A stretch of 53,160 nt of DNA from Halobacteriales archaeon QS_4_62_28 (GTDB taxonomy: Archaea > Halobacteriota > Halobacteria > Halobacteriales > Haloarculaceae), in assembly GCA_003021685.1 (NCBI GenBank), contig PXRO01000002.1:1-53160 (forward strand), written 5' to 3'. The position numbers and the translations under genes were made by a program. Below are positions 25,670-34,879 of this stretch, piece by piece. Every line of letters starts with the position of its first letter. The first letter of the stretch is position 1. The notes under the pieces were generated by a model. It saw only the letters and a list, made by a program, of their open reading frames with translations. It ran no database searches and was not told where the DNA came from.

Positions 25670-26992
25670 CTACCGCCGATGTGGCGTCATCGTCACGTCA
25701 TTTTTCGGCTGGAGCGTGACCGACGCGGCCAGTTCGAGGTCGTCGTACTCGCGTTTGAGTGTCCAGTCGCGAGCGAGCGTCGCCAGGACGAGCTGGGCCT
25801 CCGTCATCGCGAACTGCTGGCCGATACAACGCCGCGGGCCGCCGCCGAAGGGGAAATAGGCGTATTCGGGCCGGTCGCTGTCTTCGAGAAACCGCTCTGG
25901 GCGGAACTGTTCGGGGTCGTCCCAGAAGCGGTCGTCGCGGTGAAGCACCCACGCCGGGAGCGTAATCAGGCACCCCTCGGGGATCGTGTACCCACCGATT
26001 TCGACATCTTCGGCCGGTGAGCGCCGGATCTCGTGGGCTGGCGGGAACAGCCGCATCGCTTCCTTGACGACCGCCTCGGTGTACTCGAAGGCGAACACGT
26101 CCTCGATGCCCGGTTTTCCGTCGAGCAGTTCGTCGAGTTCGTCGTGGAGACGGGCCTCGGCGTCGGGATTGGCAGACAGTAGGTGCCAGATGTACGTCAG
26201 CGACAGTGCTGTCGTCTCGTGGCCGGCAAAGAGGAAGGTCAGCATCTCGTCGTGGATCTGTTCGTCTCCCATCTCGGTATCGGCATCCAGCAACATGGCC
26301 AGCAGATCGTCGCGGTCGTCGTTGCCTTCCGCCCGCTGCTCGCAGCGCTCGTCGAGAATGTCGTACACCTGCTCGTCGATGTGTGCCTTGGCGCGGTCGG
26401 CCCGGCGCAGGAACGGGACCGGTGCCCAGTCGGGCGCGAAGAACGTGATCGGCTGGCGGCTCGGCTTGAGTGGTTCCTGAAACGCCTCGACAGCCTCGTA
26501 GAGGCCGCGCGCGCCGGGATCGATCTCCTCGCCGAACATGCAATCGACCAGGATGTCAAGCGTACAGCGAGTCATCGACCGCCGAACGTCGATCTGTTCG
26601 CTATCGCTCCAGCGTCCACCCGTCGCCGCCGCCTGATCGACCATGCTCTCGGCGTAATTTTTGATATGGTTCATGTAGAACGCTGGCTGGATGGCCTCGC
26701 GCTGGCGCTCCCAGAGGTCACCCTCGCTCGTGAGCAGCCCCTCGCCGACGATTTCTTCGAGTTCACTGTTCCCGTCCTCGTGCTTGGGGAACGTCTCGCG
26801 GTCTTCGAGGACGCGCTTGATGTCGTCTGGATCGGTCAGCATGTACGTGTCCCATCCCAGCATCTCGTAGTTGACGACGTGACCGTACTTTCGAGCGCAC
26901 GATTCACGGAACGAACAGGGGTCGCGCGCCCACTGGTGAGTGTTTCCGATCACGGGCAAACCACGCGGCCCCGGAACCTCGGTAGTTGTCAT
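25670..26992 (-). CDS. Cytochrome P450 monooxygenase
   Basis: 440 residues. Full set of P450 motifs: I-helix AGHETT (256-261), K-helix EAMR (ExxR), the PERF meander (QFRPERFL), and heme ligand Cys389 in FPFGGGPRRCIG. Soluble, no membrane anchor, resembling CYP102/CYP4-like bacterial enzymes and those found in many haloarchaea. The substrate is not predictable; carotenoid or lipid oxidation has been proposed for relatives. Set among F420 genes and divergent from an HTH regulator 86 bp away; no ferredoxin reductase is adjacent. Confidence 0.93.
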   Translation of the reverse strand: MTTTEVPGPRGLPVIGNTHQWARDPCSFRESCARKYGHVVNYEMLGWDTYMLTDPDDIKRVLEDRETFPKHEDGNSELEEIVGEGLLTSEGDLWERQREAIQPAFYMNHIKNYAESMVDQAAATGGRWSDSEQIDVRRSMTRCTLDILVDCMFGEEIDPGARGLYEAVEAFQEPLKPSRQPITFFAPDWAPVPFLRRADRAKAHIDEQVYDILDERCEQRAEGNDDRDDLLAMLLDADTEMGDEQIHDEMLTFLFAGHETTALSLTYIWHLLSANPDAEARLHDELDELLDGKPGIEDVFAFEYTEAVVKEAMRLFPPAHEIRRSPAEDVEIGGYTIPEGCLITLPAWVLHRDDRFWDDPEQFRPERFLEDSDRPEYAYFPFGGGPRRCIGQQFAMTEAQLVLATLARDWTLKREYDDLELAASVTLQPKNDVTMTPHRR

Positions 26993-27078
26993 CGTCCGAG
27001 ACTACACGGCCCGCCCCCCTCGCTCTGGTGCCTCCCGTATGAGGTTTGTTTAAGTAGTGGGCGACGCGAATCTCGCAC

Positions 27079-27729
27079 ATGCGGTACGTTACGGTCCGAC
27101 TCACGCCGACCGAGGGGGGTGCACTCCACCCGCTCGGCCAGGCCCTGGCCGACGCCGAGCACGTCACACGTGAGGCCATCCACCAAGTGGAGTTACTCAG
27201 TGACGGGACCGGCGTGATGCTCGGCGAGGCGCGGGGCAACCGGGAGCGGTACGAGCGGATCCTCGCCGAGAGCGAGTACGTCCACCAGTACGCCGTCACC
27301 GGCGCGAACGGGCGCTGGTACGCGTATCTCCAGTTCGAGCCAAACGAGACGAACCGGCAGATGATCCAGCAACGACAGCGGTCAGCGGTGCTGATGGAGA
27401 TGCCCATCGAAACGAACCCGGACGGTTCCATGGACATCACGCTTGTCGGTGACGACGGGGCCTTCTCCGACGCTGTTCCCAAGAACTCGGACGCCTACGA
27501 TATCGAGTTGCTCGAAACCGGCCAGCGGCCACCGAGAGTCGATGACCTGTTTGGCTGTCTCACCCAGCGCCAGCAGACGGTCCTGGAAACCGCCGTCGAA
27601 CTGGGCTACTACGAGAATCCACGCGAAGCCACGCAGCGAGACGTTGCAGACGCTGTCGACGCGACGGCCGGGACTGTCGGCGAACATCTCCGGAAGATCG
27701 AACAGCGTGTGTTCGCACAGTTCGTTTGA
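27079..27729 (+). CDS. Bacterio-opsin-activator-type HTH transcriptional regulator
   Basis: 216 residues. Residues about 1-155 are a BAT-like sensor part; the C-terminal HTH_10 domain starts at LTQRQQTVLETAVELGYYENPREATQRDVAD and ends with VGEHLRKIEQRVFAQFV. These haloarchaeal regulators often control a neighbouring gene, here the divergent P450 at 26992. TTTAAGTAG at 27050-27058 is a plausible TATA-like box about 25 nt before the ATG. Confidence 0.9.
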   Translation: MRYVTVRLTPTEGGALHPLGQALADAEHVTREAIHQVELLSDGTGVMLGEARGNRERYERILAESEYVHQYAVTGANGRWYAYLQFEPNETNRQMIQQRQRSAVLMEMPIETNPDGSMDITLVGDDGAFSDAVPKNSDAYDIELLETGQRPPRVDDLFGCLTQRQQTVLETAVELGYYENPREATQRDVADAVDATAGTVGEHLRKIEQRVFAQFV

Positions 27730-27747
27730 CGGTATTGTCCGTCCCGG

Positions 27748-28890
27748 TCAATCGTCTGCAGGCACGGGATTCTCCCCCCGGTCACGCACCGCCCGGAACC
27801 GCTGGCCGTGCCCGTCGTCGCGGTCGAGCGCCGTTTCGATCCGCCCGGAGAGCCACCGGTCGTCGTCGAGGAAGCGTTCGTAGACGGGGAGCCGCTCGTG
27901 GAGTGCAACGCCCGCGTGTTCGGCGATGGCCCGCAGTTCCGGTAGTGCTGGCCACTCGTACTCGGGGTTGATGTGGTCGACGGTCACCGGCGAGACGCCA
28001 CCGAGGTCGTCGATGCCACAGTCGACGAGTTCTCGCGCGGGCGCGAGATTTGGCGGGACCTGCACTGACACGTCCTCGGGCAGTCCTGCACGAGCCAGCG
28101 CGGTTACACGGCGCATCGTCGCCAGATCCGGCGTCCCGCCGTCCCAGCGGTCGTTCTCGACGACTGGCTGAACGATCACTTCCTGGATGTGACCGTGCCG
28201 TTCGTGCATCGCGGCGATAGCGAGGACGCTCTCGGCACGCGCTCGCCAGTCCTCGCCGATTCCGACCAGAATCCCCGTCGTAAAGGGCACGTCGAGTTGC
28301 CCGGCCACGTCCAACGTGTTGAGTCGCTGGCCCGGGTTCTTCGCGCGTGGCCCGCCGTGGGCCTGCACGTCGGCGGTCGTCTCCAGCATCACGCCCATCG
28401 AGGCGTTCACGTCCGCCACCGTCGCCATCTGTTCGCGGGTCTGGTCACCGGGATTGCTGTGGGGAAGGAGCCCTTCCTCCAGGGCAATCTCACAGGCCTC
28501 CCGGAGATAGGTGTGAATCGAGTCGTGGCCCCACGCCGCTAACTGCTCGTGGACGGCCGTGTAACGGTCGTCCGGGTCGTCGCCGAAGGTAAAGAGCGCC
28601 TCGGTACACCCTGCTGTTGCACCGCGTCGACAGGTCTCGCGTATCTCCTCGGGTGCCATCAGTTCGGCCTGGCCCGGCGGGTCGTAGTACGTGCAGTACG
28701 TGCAGGTGTACCGGCAGGCAGTCGTCAGCGGGACGAACACGTTCCGGGCAAAGGAGAGTTCCGGGGCGGCAGGTACGTCGGCAGGCGATACCGACAGCAA
28801 CTGCTCGATGTCGTCGTCTGCGAGTTGCAGATCGATGCCGTACTCGGCCGCGCCGGGAATCACGTCACCGTCTCCGGTCCGGGGACTCAA
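27748..28890 (-). CDS. cofG: FO synthase subunit CofG (7,8-didemethyl-8-hydroxy-5-deazariboflavin synthase)
   Basis: 380 residues from TTG 28890; GTG 28863 is an alternative start. Radical SAM motif CRYTCTYC (Cys59, Cys63, Cys66 in the longer form). CofG blocks: FARNVFVPLTTACR, CTEALFTFGDDPDDRY, LLPHSNPGDQT, MGVMLETT, TGILVGIGEDWRAR, and IDDLGGVSPVTVDHINPE. Makes FO with CofH. The TTG is six bases after the cofC stop, so the two are likely one operon, which favours the longer form. Confidence 0.93.
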   Translation of the reverse strand: MSPRTGDGDVIPGAAEYGIDLQLADDDIEQLLSVSPADVPAAPELSFARNVFVPLTTACRYTCTYCTYYDPPGQAELMAPEEIRETCRRGATAGCTEALFTFGDDPDDRYTAVHEQLAAWGHDSIHTYLREACEIALEEGLLPHSNPGDQTREQMATVADVNASMGVMLETTADVQAHGGPRAKNPGQRLNTLDVAGQLDVPFTTGILVGIGEDWRARAESVLAIAAMHERHGHIQEVIVQPVVENDRWDGGTPDLATMRRVTALARAGLPEDVSVQVPPNLAPARELVDCGIDDLGGVSPVTVDHINPEYEWPALPELRAIAEHAGVALHERLPVYERFLDDDRWLSGRIETALDRDDGHGQRFRAVRDRGENPVPADD

Positions 28891-28896
28891 AAGCGT

Positions 28897-29517
28897 TCAC
28901 TTCGACCGTTCGACCGTCGCGCGCCCGTCGTCGACAGTGACCGCAAAGCCAGCGTCGGTCAGCCACTCGGCCCCACGCCCGTGCCCGTGTAACAGGACTT
29001 CCGTGAGGTCTGCTGGCTCGTCGATATCGGTCCCGAGGCGGTAGGAGTCGACAATCGTCACCGTTGCCCCGATGTCGTCGGCGATTGCCCGGTGGTCCCG
29101 GATCGACGCGCCGTGGTAATCGACACGAAAGTCGGGGTGGCGGGCGACGAAGGCGTTCGTCCCCCCGCCCCGGCCCGGCGCGAGCACCACGTCACGCTCC
29201 GGGTCGAACAGCCGACCGAGGGCTGCCGGGGTCGCCAGCGCGAGGTCGGCCATCACGACGGCGACGGGTTCGTCTGCGTGTTCGAGGATGTCGTTGATCG
29301 CCGGGTCGAGGGGCCGGTCGTCGACGGTCACCGGCAGGTCTCGGTCGAGACCGACGGCAGCAGTCGTCAGTACTTCGGGTTCGACGCCTGCGCCGGCGAG
29401 TGCGTCTAGCACGTCGCCGAGCATCGCGTGTGCGAACGCGCGGCGCTCGTCGGGCGTCAAAACAGGTGCGAGTCGTGTGTTCGGCGCAGTGGCCGAGAAC
29501 GGCACGACGGTTCGCAT
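28897..29517 (-). CDS. cofC: 2-phospho-L-lactate guanylyltransferase CofC
   Basis: 206 residues, the usual CofC length. N-terminal [25 protein letters not shown] corresponds to the nucleotidyltransferase loop, followed by [34 protein letters not shown] and the [10 protein letters not shown] and [18 protein letters not shown] motifs. Activates 2-phospholactate with GTP for F420 side-chain assembly. Upstream of cofG on the same strand. Confidence 0.92.
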   Translation of the reverse strand: MRTVVPFSATAPNTRLAPVLTPDERRAFAHAMLGDVLDALAGAGVEPEVLTTAAVGLDRDLPVTVDDRPLDPAINDILEHADEPVAVVMADLALATPAALGRLFDPERDVVLAPGRGGGTNAFVARHPDFRVDYHGASIRDHRAIADDIGATVTIVDSYRLGTDIDEPADLTEVLLHGHGRGAEWLTDAGFAVTVDDGRATVERSK

Positions 29518-30300
29518 CTACAGTTTCGAGTAGTCGTCACCGCGCTGGGAGAGGACGTAGTACGCGCCGCCACCGATCACCAGGAGGGCAACGAGTCCGC
29601 CGGCAGCCATCAGGAGCGTCTGGGTCGTCTGTGAGGACTGCTGGGCGGCTTCGGCCGTGCTCTGTGCGTCGTTGGCTGCAGTCATTGCGTCTTCGAACTC
29701 TCCGGCGTCGTACAGCGAGATGGCACTGTTCAGCTGGCTTTCGGCGTCTGCGTTGCCACCGGCCGCGTCGATTGCACTCTGGGCCGCGTCGATGGCCTGT
29801 CGCGCTTCGCGACTCTCGCTGGTATAGTGGTGTGCGGAGTCGTTGGCGAGTTCTTCGGTGTTGTTGCCAGTTCGCTGGTCGAGCGAGGCGACAGTGAACG
29901 TCTGTCGGGACTCGTAGCTGTAGTTCTCGACTGTCGGAGCCGTCCCGACCAGCTCGATCTGGATCTCGTCGCCGTTGTTCTCGACGTCGAGGTCCTGTTC
30001 GAAGGACTGCTCGCCGTAGGTTGTCTCACCGTTTTGCACCGGTGTTCCGGCCCGGAGGACGGTCACTGTCCAGCGAACGTTCTCCAGTTGTGTATTTGCC
30101 TGTAGCGTCCACTGATTGGCCGTATCGGTGAACGGGTCGTCGATAGTGTAGGTCACCGACACTTCGTCACCGACCTGTGCTTCGGTTGGAACGCCGTCTG
30201 AGGAGATACTGAGAGCAGTAGCTGTACCGGCCACACTGAGTAGTACCGCAATGCACACCAGTGCAACCGCGGTGTCAGAACAGCGGGTCAAGTTCATCAT
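29518..30300 (-). CDS. Secreted, C-terminally membrane-anchored protein of unknown function
   Basis: 260 residues. An N-terminal signal sequence (VALVCIAVLLSVAGTATA, about residues 12-29), a beta-rich extracellular region up to about residue 140, a helical Ala/Gln-rich region (about 150-225, probable coiled coil: EARQAIDAAQSAIDAAGG and MTAANDAQSTAEAAQQ) and a C-terminal membrane helix (LLMAAGGLVALLVIGGGAYYV) with a short positive/acidic tail. Its start overlaps the end of cetZ by about 26 bases, so it is translated with the tubulin; a link to CetZ-dependent cell shape or envelope is an inference. No domain recognised. Confidence 0.75.
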   Translation of the reverse strand: MMNLTRCSDTAVALVCIAVLLSVAGTATALSISSDGVPTEAQVGDEVSVTYTIDDPFTDTANQWTLQANTQLENVRWTVTVLRAGTPVQNGETTYGEQSFEQDLDVENNGDEIQIELVGTAPTVENYSYESRQTFTVASLDQRTGNNTEELANDSAHHYTSESREARQAIDAAQSAIDAAGGNADAESQLNSAISLYDAGEFEDAMTAANDAQSTAEAAQQSSQTTQTLLMAAGGLVALLVIGGGAYYVLSQRGDDYSKL

Positions 30301-31450
30301 CGTCGTCTTCCACCAACTGCTCTAAGTTATCTTCGCTCTCCCGCCGGATGTCGTCGATGTTGTCCTGGGCTTCGATGGCGACCTGCTGGAGTTCCTTGAT
30401 TCGGGGGACGTTGTGCACGCCCGACAGCAGGACTGCCGCGGCCACGCGGGGTTCGTTGGTCGGGTAGTCCCCGCCCCGAACCTCCATGCTCCCGGTTTGC
30501 TCTTCGAGCCACTTGCGCCCGCGCTCTATGCCTTTCCGGTTGAGGTGTGCCGAGGGGCCAGCCATTACCAGCAGCGCGCGCTCGGCCCCGTCGATTTCAC
30601 AGGGCAGCGTCAGACGGCCGAGTGCGGCCTTGCGGACCAGCGACGTGATCCGGTTGGTCGTGTTTGCACTGTCCATGTCGCCGCCGCTGTCTTCGCCTTT
30701 GAACCGGGAGAGGAGGCCGCCACTGGAGGACATCTCTACGTCTTCGGAGGCGTAGCCGACCGTCGAGACCCCACCGCCCGAGAGCGTGTTGATGATCTCC
30801 GAGGAGTCGACGACGCTTTCGGCGACGTCGTCACCGCTGCCGATTTCGCCGGCACCGAAGAGGACGCCGAAGCGCTTGACGATCTCCTCGTTGATGTGGT
30901 CGTAACCGCCTTCGACGGATTCGCCGGTCTTGCGCCAGGCGTCGTTGTCGAACACCAGCAGGTTGTCGACCTCGCGGACGAACGTCTGGAACGACCGGGC
31001 GGCGTTGAGCGTGTAGATACCACCCTCGTCGCTCCCCGGCAGGACGCCCAGTCCGTAGACTGGTTCCGTGTAGATCCGCTTGAGGTGTTTCGCGACGACC
31101 GGCGAACCGCCCGACCCGGTGCCGCCCCCGAGGCCGGAGACGATCAGGAAGCCATCGATCTCGTGGACGGGGATGCCGTCGATTGCACCCTGTATTTCGT
31201 CGATGTCTTCCTCGGCAATCTCTGCGCCGAGTTCGTTGTCGGCACCGACGCCGTGGCCCTTGACACGCGCCTGTCCGATGAGGACCCGATTCTCCTGTGA
31301 TATGTTCTCGAGACCGAGCAGGTCAGCCTTCGCCGTGTTCACCGCGACCGCCGAGCGAACGATACCGGAGTTCGTTCGCTCGTCGTATTCGAGGAACTTG
31401 TCGACGATTTTGCCGCCGGCCTGCCCGAAGCCGATCATCGCGAGTTTCAT
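30275..31450 (-). CDS. cetZ: CetZ-family tubulin-like GTPase
   Basis: 391 residues. The N-terminus MKLAMIGFGQAGGKIVDKF is the CetZ signature, the tubulin motif GGGTGSGGS is at 108-116, and the tail ends DDDDELDPLF. CetZ proteins form filaments and control haloarchaeal cell shape and motility; they differ from FtsZ in the missing FtsZ C-terminal peptide. CetZ1-like by its conserved ends, though paralog number cannot be decided without alignment. Followed by an overlapping membrane-anchored gene. Confidence 0.93.
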   Translation of the reverse strand: MKLAMIGFGQAGGKIVDKFLEYDERTNSGIVRSAVAVNTAKADLLGLENISQENRVLIGQARVKGHGVGADNELGAEIAEEDIDEIQGAIDGIPVHEIDGFLIVSGLGGGTGSGGSPVVAKHLKRIYTEPVYGLGVLPGSDEGGIYTLNAARSFQTFVREVDNLLVFDNDAWRKTGESVEGGYDHINEEIVKRFGVLFGAGEIGSGDDVAESVVDSSEIINTLSGGGVSTVGYASEDVEMSSSGGLLSRFKGEDSGGDMDSANTTNRITSLVRKAALGRLTLPCEIDGAERALLVMAGPSAHLNRKGIERGRKWLEEQTGSMEVRGGDYPTNEPRVAAAVLLSGVHNVPRIKELQQVAIEAQDNIDDIRRESEDNLEQLVEDDDDELDPLF

Positions 31451-31603
31451 TGATTGGTGAGACTCCGCTTAAAAGGGGTAAGTAGGAAGGCGGGCATAAG
31501 CCTTTTGCCAAGATATCGGATACGATACCGGCGTGAAAAGAACGTCTGACGACGACGGAATCTCGATAGGGACTCGCCGTCTCCTGTTTTTTGGAGTAGC
31601 TTA

Positions 31604-32506
31604 CTATCTGCCGAGATACTCGTGTAACGACGTCATCTCGCCCGTTTCGACGCCAAAGGCAGTGCTCTCGTTCTCCCGTGTCGTATTATCGAAATTAAGA
31701 GAGCGATACTGGTCGGCACCCATCGGGAAGCCCGGAACGACATCGAGCGTCTTCAGTCCGACACCGGCAAGCGCCATCGGCAAGGGAAGTATACTGACCG
31801 AGGTGTCTTCGGCTTCGTACACCGCTTCGGTGACTTCTCTCAGAGTCAGCACTTCCGGCCCGCCGATTTCGTACGTTTCGTGACCGTGCTCGTCCTCGGT
31901 GAGTGCGTCGGCCAGCATCGGGACCAGGTCACCGACCCAGATCGGTTCGAACCGCGTCTTCCGGCCGCCGCCGGGCAACGGGTAAATGGGAAGCCCCGGT
32001 GCGAACATCCCCTTGAGTTTCTTGGTAAAGGGGACGAACTCGCCGCCCTCCCCGAAGACGACGGACGGGCGAATGATGACCCAGTCCAGCGACGAGTCCC
32101 TGACGGCCTCTTCGGCCCGGCCTTTCGAGCGGATGTAGTGGGTCGGTCCGTCCGGGTCAGCACCGAGTGCGCTCATCTGGACGAATCGCTCGACACCGTG
32201 TTCCTCGGCGGCCTGCACACAGTTTTCGGTTCCCCCACGGTGGATACGGTCGTGCATCTCGTCGCCGCCCTTGGGCTTGAACAGCGGCGATAGGGCGACG
32301 AGATTGATCGCCGCATCCTGGCCGTCGAATACTCCCTCGATACTCTCGTAGTCGGTCACGTCACCGGTGACTGTCCGAACGCCGTCGGGAATGTCTGCGT
32401 CCCCTGGGGACCGCGACAGGGCGGTCACGTCGTGACCGCGGTCGGTCAGTTCCTCGCACAGATGCGTCCCGATAAAGCCACTACCGCCGACGACGAGTAC
32501 GTCCAT
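31604..32506 (-). CDS. NAD(P)-binding protein, complex I NDUFA9-like atypical SDR
   Basis: 300 residues from ATG at 32504-32506 (MDVLVVGGSGFIG); an ATG nine bases upstream is possible. Rossmann motif GGSGFIG (residues 7-13), and the NDUFA9/atypical SDR features NLVALSPLFKPKGGDEM, FVQMSALGADPDGPTHYIRSKG (YxxxK) and VIIRPSVVFGEGGEF. Such proteins include respiratory complex I accessory subunits and general NADPH-binding factors; exact function unclear. Confidence 0.88.
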   Translation of the reverse strand: MDVLVVGGSGFIGTHLCEELTDRGHDVTALSRSPGDADIPDGVRTVTGDVTDYESIEGVFDGQDAAINLVALSPLFKPKGGDEMHDRIHRGGTENCVQAAEEHGVERFVQMSALGADPDGPTHYIRSKGRAEEAVRDSSLDWVIIRPSVVFGEGGEFVPFTKKLKGMFAPGLPIYPLPGGGRKTRFEPIWVGDLVPMLADALTEDEHGHETYEIGGPEVLTLREVTEAVYEAEDTSVSILPLPMALAGVGLKTLDVVPGFPMGADQYRSLNFDNTTRENESTAFGVETGEMTSLHEYLGR

Positions 32507-32660
32507 ACTGGCCATGTGACCGGGAAGTGATGTAAAGGTGGTGCGTATCGTGTTAAGGGCGGAGGGCAGAGACACGACAGATATCGTACATTGCCGGCCG
32601 GGTCGACAGCACCATCCCGAGGTCGGGGCGTTTACGTGTCGGCGCAGTCTCTACGTCGGT

Positions 32661-33260
32661 ATGCTACTGACGCTGGAAGGACTCGACGGGAGCGGGAAGA
32701 CAACGGTGTGGGAGGCCCTACAGTCACACGACGACGTCCCCGACGACGCCGTCTTCACCCGCGAACCGACGGACTCGTGGTACGGCGAGGCCGTCGTGCG
32801 TTCGATCAACGACGCCGACGCCGACTCGCTCGCGGAGTTGTTCCTCTATACCGCGGATCACGCCGCCCACCTGAACGATACGGTTCGGCCAGCGCTGGCT
32901 CAAGACCGGGTCGTCGTCTCGGACCGCTACTCCGATTCCCGGTACGCATACCAGGGGGCGACACTTTCGGACCGACTTGAGGACCCACTTAACTACGTTC
33001 GGGAAATTCACGCCCCCTGGACGCGCCCCCCGGACGCGACTATCTATCTCGATGTCGACGCCGAGACGGCCGCCCGGCGTTCCGGTGCGACCAACAAGTT
33101 CGAGACGGCCGACTATCTCGCTGACGTGCGCGAGAACTACGAGCGACTCATTGAAGACGAACCCGGGCGGTTCGTCCGGGTCGATGCGAGCCAACCAGAA
33201 GCGGCCGTCCGTGCGGAGGTCTTCGAGACCGTCGAGGACTTGTTCTCCCGAGAGCGGTGA
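32661..33260 (+). CDS. tmk: Thymidylate kinase
   Basis: 199 residues. P-loop GLDGSGKT at 7-14, DR(Y/H) motif in [15 protein letters not shown], and TREPT at the dTMP site. Phosphorylates dTMP to dTDP for DNA synthesis. ATG 32661 gives the usual [10 protein letters not shown] start. It is divergent from the NDUFA9-like gene. Confidence 0.94.
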   Translation: MLLTLEGLDGSGKTTVWEALQSHDDVPDDAVFTREPTDSWYGEAVVRSINDADADSLAELFLYTADHAAHLNDTVRPALAQDRVVVSDRYSDSRYAYQGATLSDRLEDPLNYVREIHAPWTRPPDATIYLDVDAETAARRSGATNKFETADYLADVRENYERLIEDEPGRFVRVDASQPEAAVRAEVFETVEDLFSRER

Positions 33261-33261
33261 C

Positions 33262-33585
33262 CTATTGTTGCATCGCTTCGGGCAGTTCGATCTCGTCGGG
33301 GGCGGGCATCCAGACGTAGTCGAACGTGATCCCGAGTGCGAGTGGCACGAACAGTGTCACTAGCAGGACGGTCGACCGGCTGCCGACGTTGCCGCCGAGT
33401 TTGAACACGCCCGATAGCACGAGGAGAAGGACCACGAGGACGACCGGACACAGCAGCAACGAGTAGAGCAAGCTCCCCCACCGGGTGTTGAGCCTGACGC
33501 GGAAAAAACGGGTCATCAGCGCCGTCACGGCACTGTTCACCAGCACGATCACGAGTAATCCAATCAGATCGACGACGCCGACCAT
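33262..33585 (-). CDS. Small membrane protein, haloarchaeal, unknown
   Basis: 107 residues with three predicted membrane spans (about 5-25, 38-62 with LLYSLLLCPVVLVVLLLVLSG, and 75-95). A single-gene unit, convergent with tmk by one base between stops. No family recognised; conservation is expected for haloarchaea but could not be checked here. Confidence 0.75.
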   Translation of the reverse strand: MVGVVDLIGLLVIVLVNSAVTALMTRFFRVRLNTRWGSLLYSLLLCPVVLVVLLLVLSGVFKLGGNVGSRSTVLLVTLFVPLALGITFDYVWMPAPDEIELPEAMQQ

Positions 33586-33645
33586 ATGCTCGCCAGGGGT
33601 TCGAGGCTCTTTGCCGTATCGACATCCGCGCTGGTAGGCCCAGCG

Positions 33646-33885
33646 TCACTCCATACAGATGTAGGTTCGCGTGTCGACGACGCCGTCGAGGTCTCGGACC
33701 CGGGTCGCAATCGTGCGCATTACATCGTACACTTCCTTACCGACGCCCTCGGCGATGATGTCGTACTTGCCGGCGACGATGTGGGCCTCGCTGATCCCCT
33801 CGTGGCTACGGATCTCCTCTAACAGCCCTTCGGACTTACCTGCCGTCGTCTTGATCATGATAAACGCACTGACCATATCTCCCAT
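33646..33885 (-). CDS. Stand-alone RAM domain protein (Lrp/AsnC ligand-binding domain)
   Basis: 79 residues from ATG 33885 (a second ATG at 33876 is possible). The RAM fold is seen in VSAFIMIKTTAGKSEGLLEE, AHIVAGKYDIIAEG and VVDTRTYICM. It lacks the Lrp DNA-binding domain. It forms oligomers that bind amino acids or small ligands. A near-identical fold is encoded at 34649 on the other side of trkA, and both are adjacent to the potassium regulator, suggesting linked control. Confidence 0.85.
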   Translation of the reverse strand: MGDMVSAFIMIKTTAGKSEGLLEEIRSHEGISEAHIVAGKYDIIAEGVGKEVYDVMRTIATRVRDLDGVVDTRTYICME

Positions 33886-33960
33886 GTGTATTGGTAACAC
33901 GAAAAAAGTTTAGGAAGCTGACGGGGTACCTTTATCCACCCTCATCTCGTAAACGTTACC

Positions 33961-34647
33961 ATGCGATTCGTTATCGTGGGTGCTGGTCGTGTCGGACTCC
34001 GGACCGCACGGGTGCTCAAGGACGGTGGGCACGACGTGGTCCTCGTGGACAACAACCCCACGAAGGTGAGCCGCGCCCAAGAGGAGGGATACGAGGTTAT
34101 CGAGGGCGACGGTGCCGTCGAGAAGACGCTGGGCGCGACACAGTTGGAGGGCGCAGACGCACTCGGTGCCTTGACCGGCGACCTCAACGACAATTTCGTA
34201 GCGTGTATGATCGCCAAGCAGTTCGACTGCCGAACAATCATGCGAATCGACGAGGACTATCGAGAGGACATCTACCGCAAGTACGCAAGCGAGGTCGACG
34301 AGGTGATCTATCCCGAACGGCTCGGCGCAATCGCCGCCAAGAACGCACTGCTCGGCGGGAACATCCGTGCCGTCGCCGACATCGACCAGGAACTCCAGCT
34401 CGTCGAGTTCACCATCACAGAGCAGTCGCCGATGCGGGGCTACAGCATCAGCGAACTCGAACTCCCCGGCAACGCACGACTGCTCGCCTTCGGCAAGGAG
34501 GGCGAACCGCTTCGGCTTCCCGGCGAGGACGAGACGCTGGATCTGGGCGACCGACTGGTGATCCTCGCCGACTTCGACGTGCTCGCCGACGTGCGCAGCA
34601 TCGTCGCCGGCGAGACCGGCCGCGCAACCGCCATGGGAGGTGCCTGA
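33961..34647 (+). CDS. trkA: TrkA family potassium uptake regulatory protein
   Basis: 228 residues. Rossmann-type TrkA-N domain with VGAGRVGLRTARVL (6-19), the DNNPTKVSRAQEEG region and a TrkA-C (RCK C-terminal) domain (about 145-215). Binds NAD(H) and gates the TrkH potassium channel, needed for salt adaptation. Start ATG 33961. Overlaps in operon logic with the RAM protein whose start follows its stop by one base. Confidence 0.92.
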   Translation: MRFVIVGAGRVGLRTARVLKDGGHDVVLVDNNPTKVSRAQEEGYEVIEGDGAVEKTLGATQLEGADALGALTGDLNDNFVACMIAKQFDCRTIMRIDEDYREDIYRKYASEVDEVIYPERLGAIAAKNALLGGNIRAVADIDQELQLVEFTITEQSPMRGYSISELELPGNARLLAFGKEGEPLRLPGEDETLDLGDRLVILADFDVLADVRSIVAGETGRATAMGGA

Positions 34648-34648
34648 G

Positions 34649-34879
34649 ATGGTCGTCGCCTACGTCATGATCAAGGTGTACACTGGTGAGGCCGACCGAC
34701 TCAAGGGCGAGATCGAGGCCATCGATGGCGTTACCTCGTCTCACATCGTCGCCGGCGACGTGGACTTTATCGCCAAAGTCGAGGTCGGGACACCTGCCGA
34801 AGTCAAGGACGTGGCCGCGACGCACATCCAGTCCATCGAGGGCGTCGAGGACACCCAGACGTACATCGCGATGGACTAA
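34649..34879 (+). CDS. Stand-alone RAM domain protein, second copy
   Basis: 76 residues from ATG 34649, one base after the trkA stop (GTG 34640 is also possible). Same pattern as the 33646 protein: VVAYVMIKVYTGEADRLKGE, SHIVAGDVDFIAKVEVG, and VEDTQTYIAMD. Co-translation with trkA points to a role in potassium or osmotic signalling; otherwise it senses an amino acid ligand. Confidence 0.85.
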   Translation: MVVAYVMIKVYTGEADRLKGEIEAIDGVTSSHIVAGDVDFIAKVEVGTPAEVKDVAATHIQSIEGVEDTQTYIAMD

